Shown here piece by piece: positions 1 through 12,993 of a stretch of 64,000 bases of DNA. Every line of letters starts with the position of its first letter. The first letter of the stretch is position 1. This DNA is from Allodiplogaster sudhausi (Eukaryota > Nematoda > Chromadorea > Rhabditida > Diplogasteridae), in the NCBI GenBank assembly GCA_945643635.1, contig CALZFC010000033.1:3910001-3974000 (forward strand). Direction: 5' to 3'. The translations under genes were made by a program, and so were the position numbers. A model generated the notes under the pieces. It was not told the DNA's origin and did no database searches. It saw only the letters and a program-made list of their open reading frames with translations.

Positions 1-909
1 ATAACAGCATCAGCGAATAACATTAATAGTTTTCCAATGAACGATTCCATGCGGTTCTCTTTCATCCGTTGGAAGTGAGAATAGAAAAAAAAAGACTTGC
101 TCTGCATATTTTTTTTGTTACCTCTCGTAGGGAGAGGAGTGATTCCCTTGATAAATGCTTGTAGATTAAAGGAGAGACAGTTCATCGAAGTATGCAGAGT
201 CGCACGTATTTGCTTCGTTTGAATGTTTTTGAGCATTCCAGAAGCAAGTATGAAAAGACCTTCAAAGAGACTAAATGGTTGGAAACTTTCTGTCCCTTCA
301 TACATGGTTTCCTTGCATTCTTTAAAGTGGTTGATTCGCTTATCTTTTAAAGGTATTTCTCGTCAAATTATTTCCTTTTTTTGTTCCTTGTATGTCACTT
401 CATATTTCATTCATTCTGTCATGTCTTGATTGGGTAAGCAGTCATTAAACTTTTCTTTATTGATGGGGTGAGTGAGAGAACTTGTGAGAGAGTTTGTATC
501 TATTATTCTTGCGTTTATATGCAATTTACAACGCTTTTCCCATTTTTCGCTTATTTTTTGGGCTCCCAAAAGTTTGTGTAAAATTTGAGGAGACAAGACA
601 GAAGAGAAGATTAGAGAATTGGTTTCTGTAGATTTTAGCCCCCTCTTATTTTGCCACGCTGTCTAGGGCCTTGAACAGACGACATTGTACAGTAGCTCTG
701 CAGAACGTGGAGTAGCACTAGAGAAAGAAATTATTACCTGGATGACTCCTTTGATATCTCGTACCGCCATGAAATCTGCAGAAAAATATGGAACAAGAAT
801 TACGATCTCGTTAATGACCGATCGGCTTCCATTGTAATCGACGTGTTTGACACAGTGCTCACAGCTTCAAAGTTCTATACTCTCTCTCTTTCTCTCTCTC
901 TCACTCTCA

Positions 910-954
<45 letters not shown>

Positions 955-1185
955 TCTATCATGCAATCTTTGTTATTTCACGTGTGCTTTTTCCTTTTCT
1001 TTAAATAATAGTACAGGATGCTTTATTTGAATAGAAAGAAGCTAGAAAGAATAATGAGAGAGAGGGGATGGAAGGACAGAGAAGAAATTGGGGCAACAAA
1101 GAATAGAGAAATTGAGCGAGGGACGGAGATAGATAGATGGACTGGGAGGGAGTGAGAAAGGGGGAGGGGGAGAGGAGTCTCCCAA
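1..1185. other. Non-coding, 3' flank of the ShKT gene
   Basis: No convincing coding exon was found on either strand. It holds a CT-rich tract at about 880-955 and purine-rich DNA at 1040-1175. The only open frames are short and low-complexity. The right end is the 3' flank of the minus-strand ShKT gene that stops at 1186. Confidence 0.5.
1022..1027 (-). promoter_or_regulatory. Candidate poly(A) signal of the ShKT gene
   Basis: AATAAA on the minus strand, about 160 nt downstream of the stop codon at 1186. The position is reasonable for a short 3' UTR, but the hexamer alone is weak evidence in AT-rich DNA. Confidence 0.4.
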
Positions 1186-4100
1186 TTAGCACAAATTGCA
1201 CGTCTTTGCGCAGTACTTCTTCTTTGTCGCTTGATCGTAGCCGCCGCTGCTGCCGCAGAAGCCGTTATTGTTCCAGTTGAAGCAGCTAAAAAAATTTATG
1301 GAAAAAAAGATTTTAAAATTATTCTTTTTTTCTAATCAATGAGATTGATTTGATGATTAATGCGAGAAAGGAACACAAAAATATCGCTGCTTCCGATGAA
1401 CTATCATTTTGAGCTCGCGATAAGAAAATGTGAAATTAATTTATTCGATGTTTCTCTAACTTATGATGTTGATCAAAGCAGTCCGCGGGAGGTCGTGGCG
1501 GCGCAGGTCCAGAGCCTAAAAAATTTTTTTTTTATTCCTTTCATGGTGCATCTGTTAGTTCATCGTAGAATTATATGTGTGAAGCTACCGTTCCAATATT
1601 CCATCTAGTTTAAATAAATGAAAAAAAACCTTTCTCTTTTTCAGTCCATCTCTCTTCCTCTCTTTTTTCTCTCACTCACTCTCTCCCCTCTCTCACACAC
1701 TCTTCTGTTCCCTCCCTCTACCCTCTCTCTGTCTCCCTCAAGGGGAATACTTACAGAGTTTGCAGGTTGCCGCGCAGTACTCCCGTTTTTTTTCTTGGGT
1801 GTATTGATTAGAAGCGCAGAAGCCATTCCCATTCCACGAGACGCAGCTAAACTCAGCGAGAGATTTAAAAAATTATAATGTCTGTCTTTTAACCCGAACA
1901 AAGAGTGTAATAAATAGTAGTATGTTAAAAGGCAAACTTCGGGTGAGCATCATTGCATGGACCCGTTGGCGCTGGCGGCGGTGTAATCAAGGGTCCACCT
2001 AAAGGATTACTCACTTCACACATCAAGCACGGTTGGCAACGATGAAACAGAATAACGAAATAACCCTTTCGATACTTTCCTATTCGTTGCAGAACCGCAA
2101 CTTTCTCTGATTCGATGACTTCCCAGAGTTAGTCAAATTTAAGTACGTCAAGTCAACTATGCCAAGAAATATGTAATATTGATTAGATCATACCAGTGGC
2201 AAATGAATTTTCGTTCTGTTTTAGCGCAATGTAGCAACAACAACAAAAAACAGACAAAACTCTATTCAACAATTGAAGCTCAACGACTCCGCGCAAATGT
2301 CATTGAATCAGAGATATTTTTCAGGATGCGATCCGACAATGAAGAGGAAAATATCATAAGGGTTTTTAAATGTTCTTTTTCATCGTCGCAATCCGCGGTT
2401 TTTTGCACAATGCATAGTTCTTGACAATTATTACATGAAATAAAAAAAAATGCCTATTATGACGGACAATGTAAGAGAGTACCTGGCATACAGTAACCAC
2501 AGGATCGTCGGCAACGCGTAGACGCAACATCCTTAAATAGTTTGTTTTTTTTTCTTTCAGAGTTAATGTTTATAGAAGAAAGGAGACGCAGTTCATCTAA
2601 GTACGCAACGTTGCAACTTGCGTAAGCATACGCTTCGTATGGTATAGTAGAGGTAAGGAAATGGTATTCTTCGCGGTAGGAGAGAGTGAAATTCGTTCGT
2701 GTTGCATCTTGTGAACTTCCAAGGTCAATTTTGATATGCACGCACCGAAAGCTAATTTTAAATAGGTGAACTTGGATTTTTCTAGCATCGCTGTGTCAGA
2801 GCTGTAGCGTTATCCTGTAGTAATAGTGAACTCATACTTTTGGAAGGGGAAGGTCTCTGTCGACTTTCATTTTCAATAACGCGGCAATTCGAACGTGCAT
2901 TAAATATATTTCGGTGATCGCCCTCCTTTAAAGCATTTGAAATAAGTTTAAGATTCTATTAAAGCTTTTTTAAACCAGAACGCTTATCTATCTCTACTCT
3001 AAATCTCTCTATCATGATAATTCTGCAAGCTTACCGGATATGATATGCAGATTTTCTTGCATTCACTGCGATAGAACGCGCCGTCCATGTCCACACAATC
3101 CGGCGAAGAGCAGCGGCGGCCGCACGTCCACGGACACTCAGCTGACTCCTGAATGGTAGGGCGAGTTGTGATGTCACCCATCGAAATTGAGAATACACAT
3201 TCCTATCTCTCAATCTCTCTCTATCTCTTTATCTCTCTCTTCTTCTCTCTCTCCCTCTCTCCCTACCACTCTCCTTCTTTATACGTCTATCTCTTTCCCT
3301 ACCTCACTCAATCACTCACGCTCTCTCTCTCTCTCCGTTCCATCCAATAACAGACAACCGAAAACCTCAATATACCAGAAATAAAAGACGATTGAGATAA
3401 ATCGTTAACTATTGCCCTAGAAATTATCTCACTTGAATTATTGATAAGTCTACATTAGGGGCGATGCCGACAAACCAGGAATATCCGATCGTAGCACCGT
3501 GGGTCCGTTGTGGTCGTCGTAGTTGTTGCGGCGGTGGTGGTTGTAGTTGTGGTGGTCGGCTGAGTGGTGGTGGTAGTCGTTGTAGAGGGGGTCGTCGTCG
3601 TCGTGGTCGTTGAGGGGGTCGTAGTCGTGGTGGTCGTAGAAGGGGTCGTAGTGGTGGTGGTAGTAGAGGGTGTCGTAGTTGTGGTCGGCGCGGTAGACGA
3701 TGTTGCTATACAGGTGGGATCCTGGGAAAGAGAAAGTTATAAGGCATAGTCCTAGGTTGGCCAGAGTGACTTTTATCTCGCCCCCAAAGCTCGTTGGATC
3801 GAGTTGCAGACGGCTTTAGCTATTCGTCGTAGGTTCGAATAAAAATTCCAAGATTGGCAATAGTTTAATGATAAGCACAAAGTTGTCCTCACATTATCAG
3901 ACATGCAGCAACAGCCTTGCGCGTTGCACAGCGCAGTTGCGACGAAGGCCGCACAGTCCTTGTTAATCGTGCATGACATTGAGCCCTAAAATTGTAACAA
4001 ACGTCCAGAACATAAAAAAGTACAGTTCATTTTCACCAGTGTGTTTGTTCTTACTTTACAAAAAAAAGAAGACTTTGAGAAAGTCCAAAATTATGTAGAT

Positions 4101-4363
4101 ATGTCAGCGTTTTGATTTGCTTTGGCAGCGCTCTATATGGACTCAAAAATTGAACCCCCTGAACAAATCCTCGCTTATTGTTGCTGATATTCAAATCTGA
4201 ATGTTTCGATGGAACTTCGCTGAATTTACTTCGGTAAGTAAGTAATACCGTACCTCAGCTGATGTATGATGACAATACGTCAGTAAAATGCACTTACTGG
4301 ACACTGTTGCGCAATCGAAAGCGCTGGCAGAATTGCCAAGAAGAAGAGTGGAAGTGGCCACAT
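1186..4363 (-). CDS. Secreted multi-ShKT-domain protein with Thr-rich linker
   Basis: Nine exons on the minus strand: 4363-4298, 3985-3893, 3721-3476, 3148-3035, 2531-2483, 1998-1938, 1846-1755, 1515-1461, 1285-1186. All junctions agree in phase and give 291 residues. Residues 1-20 are a signal peptide (MWPLPLFFLAILPALSIAQQ). A short Cys-rich module follows (residues 23-53), then a Thr-rich, mucin-like stretch of TTTTTTPS-type repeats (about 60-126). Three ShKT domains form the C-terminal half. Each of the last two is split by a phase-2 intron just before its second cysteine, so exon pairs 1998-1755 and 1515-1186 look like tandem duplicates. The ShKT fold is a six-cysteine domain known from sea-anemone K-channel toxins and very common in nematode secreted proteins, often beside enzymes; no enzymatic domain is present here. 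Partner and function cannot be told. Donor GTTTGT after exon 3 is weak. Confidence 0.85.
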
Positions 4364-5734
4364 TCCTTAAGAAGAAGCCAAGCGAGCCGCTCTCGAAGAA
4401 GTTTCGGGTTTGGAATGAATGTGGAAAGGAGAGGAGCATAAACGCCCACATCAAATATCTTCTATTTTTTAGACGTCTTCTCTATGAAACCTCGCTTGGC
4501 TCCGCTGACCGTGACCATATCAGAGGACCGGCGAGAAGTGAATGGAGAAGGTAGAAGTCCTTTTTACGTGCCGACTTTTGTTTGCCATCGACTCTCTTCT
4601 CTAAATGTAAGCAGCAAACCGAATCGGACTCTCCGTCACACTCGCAGTTTTTTTTAATCATTTTGTTGCAGACATCTTCTTTCCTTCGATAAGACTTAGT
4701 TAATGATGAAGAGTTAGATGTGCACTAGAACATCAAATTAAATAACAATGCAATAAAAAAAATATCCATGCAAGTCACCGCCCCGCGTCCTCAAATCAAA
4801 TCCATCGACGATGCTCCCGGAGAAACCGCTAGGCTGACCGGGATTAGTTCAGCCTTCGTTGGTCATTTCGACGAAATCGCCCACTTCCACTTCCATGTGT
4901 CAGATCATCCAAATCACCGTGAATTCCATAAGCACATTGGCCCGATATGCAAATAAATGGTTAGATGGTTAATAGAAAGTCACTATTTGTACACTCCTAT
5001 GCGGACTATGTTAAATCGTAGGTATTCGACAAATATGAACCGAGTTTGGACAACTAAGGTCACACTGGTTGAAATGGCAGGTAGAGGGAACATTAAATAT
5101 TGAAAAAAATGGAAACGGTAAATGGATGCGAAAAGAAAGAGAAAGAGAGAGTAAAACGGGGAGAGACACAGAGAGAGAGGAATGGAAAATGACACACAGA
5201 GAGAAAGAGAGAGAGAGAGCGAGAGAGAGAGATAGAGATAGAGAGAGAGAGAGGGAGAGAGAATACAAGTGGTATAGCATGATAAAATGATTTGATTTCT
5301 TCCACTGCAGGATGTGAAAAAATAACTGGCCAAGGAAGGGAGAGAAGTGAGAAGTGAAAAATGTACAGCCATTGTCACATTCGTTCAGTCATTTTCAACT
5401 AGTTCACTTTCAACGCTTTCTTTCCTCCAAAGTCAAAGCGAAGATTGTTGAGAACGAACGGTTCAGAATACTGATGACGAGGCCTGAACGATAAACTCAT
5501 CGCCACAGAACATCTCCTGACTATTGAATTGAGGAATGTAGGAACAATTAATATTAAGGAAAAGTCAATGTATGTACCTATGCATGAATTAATATTGAAA
5601 GATAATGTTGAGATGCTTATAATCGGGCTCTTATTCGAACAGGTCTAACTGGTCTCGTTACTCTGTCTTAAAGTTTATGTAGTCCCTCTCGATCTCTCGG
5701 GCTCTTTCTTTATCTCTCTCTCTTTCTCTATCTC

Positions 5735-5773
<39 letters not shown>

Positions 5774-6061
5774 GTCTTTCTCCATCACTCTTGATTTCGT
5801 TGCCCGCTTACATAGTGTGTGTACATACAGATACCATGCATTCCCTTTGCCTTGTCATGCTCCCACTTTCTTTATTTCTCTTCCCTCTCTGACTACTCCT
5901 CTTCCTCTATCTCTTTCTCCCATCCCTCCCTTTGACCAGCCCAGAGGGGCGAGAGTTGTCTACACAGAAGCAGCTGAATTCATGAACATACAGTGAATGT
6001 GTAAGCAAAGTCAAGCCGCGAGTTCACGCTCTAGCTCATTTATTGTATTTTCCCTCTTTCT

Positions 6062-6106
<45 letters not shown>

Positions 6107-6366
6107 TCTCCTTCTGTCTCTCCCTCCCTTTCTTTCCATCCTTTTAATTCTCCTTCTCACGATTTCTCTGTCCCTCTCACTCTCTGCTATACAACCCTCC
6201 AAACTTCCCTATCTAAGTGTCATCTTCAAAGGAGCAAATTAGGCGCCTGCCTTGCCCTCTAATTGTATAATTGGTGTGCAAAGGAAACGCCGGCTTTCCT
6301 GATTGGGAGCTTTTTCTCATTTCATAAATGAATACAAGGCTAGTCGCTGCAGGGCGAAAGCTATAT
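4364..6366. other. Upstream region of the ShKT gene, no gene seen
   Basis: This is the 5' flank of the ShKT gene. It contains GA tracts at about 5137-5262 and CT tracts at 5705-5772 and 6055-6125. Open frames here are Ser/Leu- or Arg/Glu-only translations of the microsatellites. No exon with supported splice sites was found. Confidence 0.5.
5137..5262. repeat. (GA)n-rich microsatellite
   Basis: Imperfect GA dinucleotide tract, with GAGAAA and GATAGA interruptions. Confidence 0.85.
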
Positions 6367-8789
6367 ATTTGTATTAAGAGAGCCTCTCCGTAAGGGCCGA
6401 GGTGGCCCTGCATCGGGGGAAAGTGTTGGATTTTGGTAACCAAAATTTTATGAGGAGTACCCACTTGCATTGTAAAAGAAATTATGGGGTCAAATTAGTT
6501 ATAAAAAATTTTTTCTTCCCAGTGCATGCAATAGTATGGCAAAACTTTGAGTGTTCATAACTTCCTTAAAACAATATTTTTCAGTTTTCTTTTTCTGTTT
6601 TATTTTTCATTGGAAAGCGCACAAAAAAGATCTATGATGTGTTTTTTGAAAATTTCAGTTTTGACCAGTTTTAGGCATTTTTCTGTTTCAGAAATTGGTT
6701 TTTTGTACATTTCAACTATTTTACGACCCGCGCCGGGTCCAATTAATAGTTGATAAGAAAGAGGAGAAAAAACTACACAAGATGTGTTCTTACGAAGAAA
6801 ATCGAAGGATATACATTTTGCGAAATTTTGACTTGAACCTGGTGCACTCGCGTTTTTTCTCGTTGGGATGAAACTGTATAATTATTTTCAAAGCTTTGTT
6901 TTTGGGATAATATCGATGTCGATATATTCGCCATTAAATTCTCTACCAGAAAAGGTATCTATCACCGATATAAGTATTACTTTGGGACTCACAGAATGCA
7001 ATTATATGTTTTTCGAAAAAAAAAATTCAATGATATCTAATGAAACCCTCATTTTTAGTCCCCAGAGGTAGCCAGCCGGAGCAGTTCTCCATATCATAAG
7101 ATAGAGCGAAGAATTCTGCATAACATATTCCCTTTTCGTGGAATTTGAAGGATATACATTTCCTTTTTTCTATCAATATAGAAGTCTTTCCACGTCATGC
7201 AAACGACCCATGATATCGAAAGCGCATTCAGCGATCCATAACTTTGCTCAATCTCAATATCAGAAAATCATAGGTATATCATCTAAGAGCCCTCAGAGAG
7301 ATCTTCAAATGCTACATACATACTTTTATTGAAATATTTATATTTCTATGCAAAATTTCGTTCTGTACTTTTAGAAGGCTTAAAAAACTATTTTACAAAC
7401 ATTTCCGCATTTCAAAACATACATCATTAGAAAGACCGTGAAATTTTCTATAAGGTGAACCCCTTTCAATAAACTTTCAAGTCTATATTGTTCTGTTATA
7501 AGTCATAAGAATAGGTAAAATATCGTCGCTATACTTTAGCCCGAGAATTTCATTGTTTAGGTTATTCGAATTAGAATATTACAATAATTTTTTACGTTGA
7601 AGAATTGTGCTAAGGAAAGCTGATGCCCTATTCTTATAACTTATAACAGAACAATATAGACTTGAAAGTTTATTGAAAGGGGTTCACCTTGTAGAAAATT
7701 TCACGCTCTTTCTTATGATGTATGTTTTGAAATGCGGAAATGTTTGTAAAATAGTTTTTTAAGCCTTCTAGAAGTACAGAACGAAATTTTCCATAGAAAT
7801 ATAAATATTTCAATAAAAGTATGTATGTAGCATTTTGAAGATCTCTCTGAGGGCTCTTAGATGATATACCTATGATTTTCTGATATTGAGATTGAGCAAA
7901 GTTATGGATCGCTGAATGCGCTTTCGATATCATGGGTCGTTTGCATGACGTGGAAAGACTTCTATATTGATAGAAAAAAGGAAATGTATATCCTTCAAAT
8001 TCCACGAAAAGGGAATATGTTATGCAGAATTCTTCGCTCTATCTTATGATATGGAGAACTGCTCCGGCTGGCTACCTCTGTAGACTAAAAATGAGGGTTT
8101 CATTAGATATCATTGAATTTTTTTTTTCGAAAAACATATAATTGCATTCTGTGAGTCCCAAAGTAATACTTATATCGGTGATAGATACCTTTTCTGGTAG
8201 AGAATTTAATGGCGAATATATCGACATCGATATTATCCCAAAAACAAAGCTTTGAAAATAATTATACAGTTTCATCCCAACGAGAAAAAACGCGAGTGCA
8301 CCAGGTTCAAGTCAAAATTTCGCAAAATGTATATCCTTCGATTTTCTTCGTAAGAACACATCTTGTGTAGTTTTTTCTCCTCTTTCTTATCAACTATTAA
8401 TTGGACCCGGCGCGGGTCGTAAGATAGTTGAAATGTACAAAAAACCAATTTCTGAAATAGAAAAATGCCTAAAACTGGTCAAAACTGAAATTTTCAAAAA
8501 ACACATCATAGATCTTTTTTGTGTGCTTTCCAATGAAAAATAAAACAGAAAAATAAAACTGAAAAATATTAAGTTTTAAGGAAGTTATGAACACTCAAAG
8601 TTTTGCCATACTATTGCATGCACTGGGAAGAAAATTTTTTTTATAACAAATTTGACCCCTTTATTTCTTTTACAATGCAAGTGGGTACTCCTCATAAAAT
8701 TTTGGTTGCCAAAATCCAACATTTTCCCCCGGGGCAGGCGCCCATTGAGCACAGCTTGATCCTTACAGAGAGGCTCTCTTAATATAAAT
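6367..8789. mobile_element. Foldback element, ~1.15 kb inverted arms
   Basis: The left arm (about 6367-7516) reappears as its reverse complement at about 7627-8789, leaving a loop of roughly 110 bp. The match begins at an ATTTRTATTAAGAGAGCC motif at 6367 and its mirror ending at 8789. Similarity is broken near the outer ends (6390-6415 against 8725-8760) and is very high inside. Both arms carry the same short open frames on opposite strands, for example a frame starting MEFEGYTFPF at 7138 (+) and 8005 (-). These look like by-products of arm identity rather than genes, and no transposase is visible. It could be a non-autonomous foldback transposon or an inverted duplication. A target-site duplication was not evident. 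Confidence 0.85.
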
Positions 8790-9938
8790 TCATTTTGTAT
8801 CAAAATAAATGCTCTCCAGATAAATTAATGTGTATTTACGGCCAGTAGTCCATGAATATTCTCCCCTTTTGATCCAGACTAGTCGAAGCTTAGGAACTAT
8901 TCAAGCTTTCTAAATGTCGTTTTTATTCCTTCTCTCTTTTCCTATTTTCTTTCAATTCTATGCAGTTAATGTAGCACTTTCTTTTCCCACCGTTCAATCT
9001 CTCTCTATTCCTCGTTTCTCTCTCTCTCTCTCTCTCCGTATTCTCTCTCTCAACATCTGTATTATGTCTCTCCCTTCTCTCAATTTCTCTCCCTCTCTCT
9101 TTCTATCTCTCTGTCGCCTCCTTTCGATCCCTTCTTCAATCATGAACTGTCGATGCAGTGCCTTCGGGGCCTACCATCAGGCGGAACCAGTTTGCCACCG
9201 TTGTTCACTCTTGTCATCTCTGTCACAGTATTTCTCTTTCTATGCCCTCTGTATTTCTCATGTTCTTTGTCTCCCACTCTCCACGACACCAACTTCCACT
9301 CGTACTCATTTGATCTAGCTTTCGCTTTCGTTTTTTCTCTCTCTTCATCTCTTTCTCTCTCCCTACTCTCTCTCTCTCCCCGTTGATGCACTTTGCAATC
9401 TTCTCTCTCTCCCTCGTCTATCTCTCTCCTATCTCTCTCTCTCTATTCTATAGCTTCCCTCTCTCTCTCTTTCCCTTTCATCCTCGCTTCTTCCTTTCTC
9501 TCGCTTCATTGTCTGCATGCATATTTATTCATTATCACCTCCTCCCGTCATTTCCTCAGCCCCTCGTCAATTGAAATCACATTCTTAACCACGTCTGTTC
9601 ACCCTTTAAAAATGCCTTATTAAATCCTCTTGGCCGTCTCAGATGTCGCCTCGGGCGGACTCAGACAGTTAATCCGTCATGTCCACACTTCATAACTTGT
9701 TGTTTTCAACTTTCTCTCTCTCACCCCTTTTCTCTCTCATGTTCACATGTTCTCTCTTCATCCCTCTAACGTTCTCCCCTTACAATTACCACTGAGTGGT
9801 GAGCAGACTGGAATGTGGTCAAGTGTTTCAGAATGTTGAAGGTGAAGAAGAAAACAGCCACCGAGTAGTGGCAGTTGCTTCCCGATCCCATTTCCCCCTT
9901 CTTACGTGCTCATCATCGTGTGACCTATTTCACTGTTC

Positions 9939-9971
<33 letters not shown>

Positions 9972-11759
9972 CCTCTCTCTCTCTCTTTCAATCTCTCTCT
10001 TTCTCTTTCTCTCTCCCTGTCTCTTTCTGTCTCTCTCTCTCTCTCTCGCGTCTCTCTTTAAGTTCCCCTCCCTGAAGCCTTTACTTGTCCCCTGTCATTG
10101 ACAGCCCGAGGGCAGGATAAGAACTTCGGACGACAAGCATATGAACCTGAAACCAAGGATATGTCTCTTTATCTCCCTCTCTCTCTCTCTTTCTCACTCT
10201 CTCTCACTCTCTCTCTCTCTCTTCCTCTTTCACGAGCTGATCACCCGTTGAGGCAGGACAAGCGATAGAGGACGAAAGGTACAGAGCACGAGATAGCGAG
10301 ATAGATGGAGAGCGAATGAAAGAGATAGACAGAGTCTGAGAGAAACGCAGGGAGGGAGAGATGATGAAAGAGTGAGAGAGAGAGAGAGAATCGCCGAATC
10401 CGGATGGAATGCATGATACCACCCACGCGGGCAGCAGCTGCAACAGAGACGTGACGAGTGATCCGCTTCGGGAGCTCGCGGATTCTCTTTCTTCCTTTTT
10501 CTCCCATATCTCGATCTTCTCTCTCTCTCTCTCTATCTCTATCTCGCTCTCATCCTCTCTCTGCCCCATACTCCTACACGTATCATACCTCTCTCTCTCT
10601 CTCTCTCATTTTACCATGCTCCCTCACGCTTCTTCGGCTTCCTCGAATGGCCTTCAAGCGGACTCTCCGTCTTCGTTGAGTGCATACTCTTGTTCTCTGT
10701 GAGTCTCTCCCCCTCTCTCCCTCTTTCTCTATCTCTATCTCTCTCTTTCTCGCCCTTCATTCTCTTTGTCTTCCGCCGACGCAGCTTGCCGATCTGTTTG
10801 GCTGTATCATCTCGATTGCGCACAGAGGGAAGTGTCTCTCCTTCTGTTCGCTACCTCTCGCTCTTTCTCTCTCTCTCTCTCTCTGTGTCTTACTTCTCTT
10901 TCACTCTCCATCTCTCCGAGTCCTCCTTCGTCGCTCTCTCCTCGTTCCAGATCACTTTCCTCTTGTTCGCCCTCAGGCACTTGGTCTCGCCATCCTCAGC
11001 TCGCACCCACTCAGAACAAAAGACTCGATTTCTGCGCGCTTCCTGCCTTATTTGTCTCGTGGTAAGCAGACATACATAGTTGTTGTGTGTGACATACTAG
11101 ATTTCCAATAATCATGCCCAAAGCAGGGTATAGAGTCCATGATGGGCCTCGGAGCCTTCTCTCTGTTCTATGATCATTCATTGATGATGTTATTACGTTT
11201 GTGTTGTGTGAAGGTGACTTGGACCTACATATACTCACGAATGGGTGATGCAATGATTCGGACAAAGACTGTGACACACGTGCTTTGTAGTTCACACTCC
11301 CTCTAACTCAATCTCACTCTCACTCTCTCTCTCGCTCTCGCTCTCTGAAACCATCGCCCTCTCCTCCTCTCTCACCTTCTCCCGGCCACTCACGGCCTCT
11401 ATGACCATGTTAGCTAGTACCATCAACCACAGAACACACGAGGCCTTTGCATAACTGAATAAAAGGAGTCCATTAAAGTGTGTGCCAGCGAGTGGGATAA
11501 TGAAACACATTTCCTTCTTTCCATTCTGACTGTTACTTTCATTCGCGGGAGTTCAAGCAATAAGGAAATGTCAGGTGCAATGACTCAGGAAGAGTATTTC
11601 CGGTCTATGATCCTCATCATTTTGTTGCTGCGTTACTAGAGAATTGAATTTTTAATGTCACCTTTGAGAGTCCTCATATTCACTGTGTGTTTTTTTTGAA
11701 TGCTGAATAAAATCAGTCTTTCTCCTACACTCACTTCATCATCGCTGACACTTATTATA

Positions 11760-11935
11760 ACTCTCTCTCTCTTTCCCTCTCTCTCTCGCTTTCTCTCTCT
11801 CTCTCTTTCTCTGTCTCTCTTTCTCTGTCTCTCTTTCTTACTCTCTGATTCTCTCTCTCTCTCTTTCTCTCTCTCTGAGTCTCTTTCTTTCTTTCTCTCT
11901 CTCTCTCTCTGACTATGTCTTAGTCTCTCTGTCTT

Positions 11936-11985
<50 letters not shown>

Positions 11986-12022
11986 GTCTGTCTCGCTCTC
12001 TCTCCCTCTCTCTTTCTCTCTG
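11760..12022. repeat. Long (CT)n microsatellite
   Basis: About 260 bp of CT dinucleotides interrupted by TTT, GT and GA steps, with a pure run near 11940-11980. Confidence 0.9.
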
Positions 12023-12655
12023 GTCTCCTGTTCCATCTGTTATGCTCCTCTCCCGTGTTCACTGTGCTCCGAACAGCCTCCTCAACCAGTCTTCCTACAT
12101 CCACTTTCCTCTCGCGGTTTGCCCGTGGGATCCAACGTGATTTAATTGGACCGATTGCTGTCGTCTCGTCCAGTATTTGTCGTCCTCCATCATGTTTTGC
12201 TGTTCTCTGTTCCATGCTCTCTTTCTCTAGCTCTATCACTCTCATTCTATTTCTCTCTCGTTCTCTGCCATTACTCTCTCCCACTTTTTCTCTCTTCCAC
12301 TCTCAATCTCTACCCACTTTCTCTTCAATCTTCCAATCGTATGAACAGACTTTGTGCCCCGTGGGGTCGGGAACAAATGTTCGTTGACCCCGGATCTGAC
12401 AATTTATTTCCGTTTTTTGATCTTGCTTCCCGCCTGGCACACGAGCAATTGCTGTTCGATATTTCATAGCTCAAGAATTATCAACGAGAAAAGAAAATAA
12501 ACTGTCTCATCATTCGCAAAACGAAGATCAACACGATTATTTCCAGTTTGAATCCATTTGCTTGAGAAAAGACGCTTTCAGCTCTGGGCACTTCGGCTTT
12601 ATGGTTAGGAAAAGATTAAGGCTTAAATGCTTTCATGTTTTTTTTCGAGAGATTG

Positions 12656-12833
12656 AAGCGAGAGAGAGAGAGCGAGCGAGAAAGAGAGAGAGAAAGAAAG
12701 AGAGAGAGAAAGAGAGAGAGAAAGAAAGAGAGAGAGAAAGAGAGAGAGAGAAAGAAAGAGAGAACGATGAAGAGAGAGAGAGAGAAAGAGAGAGAGAACG
12801 AAGAACACAGATAGAGAGAGAGAGAGAACGAGG

Positions 12834-12874
<41 letters not shown>

Positions 12875-12948
12875 GAAAGAGAGAAAGAACGAAGAACACA
12901 GATAGAAAGAGAGAGAACGAGGGACAGAGAGTGAGAGAGAGAGCGGAA

Positions 12949-12983
<35 letters not shown>

Positions 12984-12993
12984 GCGAGAGAGA
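12656..12993. repeat. Long (GA)n microsatellite with internal duplication
   Basis: About 340 bp of GA-rich DNA. A sub-block containing GAACGAAGAACACAGATAGA occurs twice (near 12797 and 12886), followed both times by GAACGAGGGACAGAGAG, so part of the tract was tandemly duplicated. Confidence 0.9.

Noticed and set aside
3564..3749. Val-rich frame on the plus strand
   Set aside because: It is the antisense of the Thr-rich linker exon of the ShKT gene.
6868..8275. Paired identical open frames inside the foldback arms
   Set aside because: The same frame appears on both strands because the arms are inverted copies. It is AT-rich, short and resembles no transposase.
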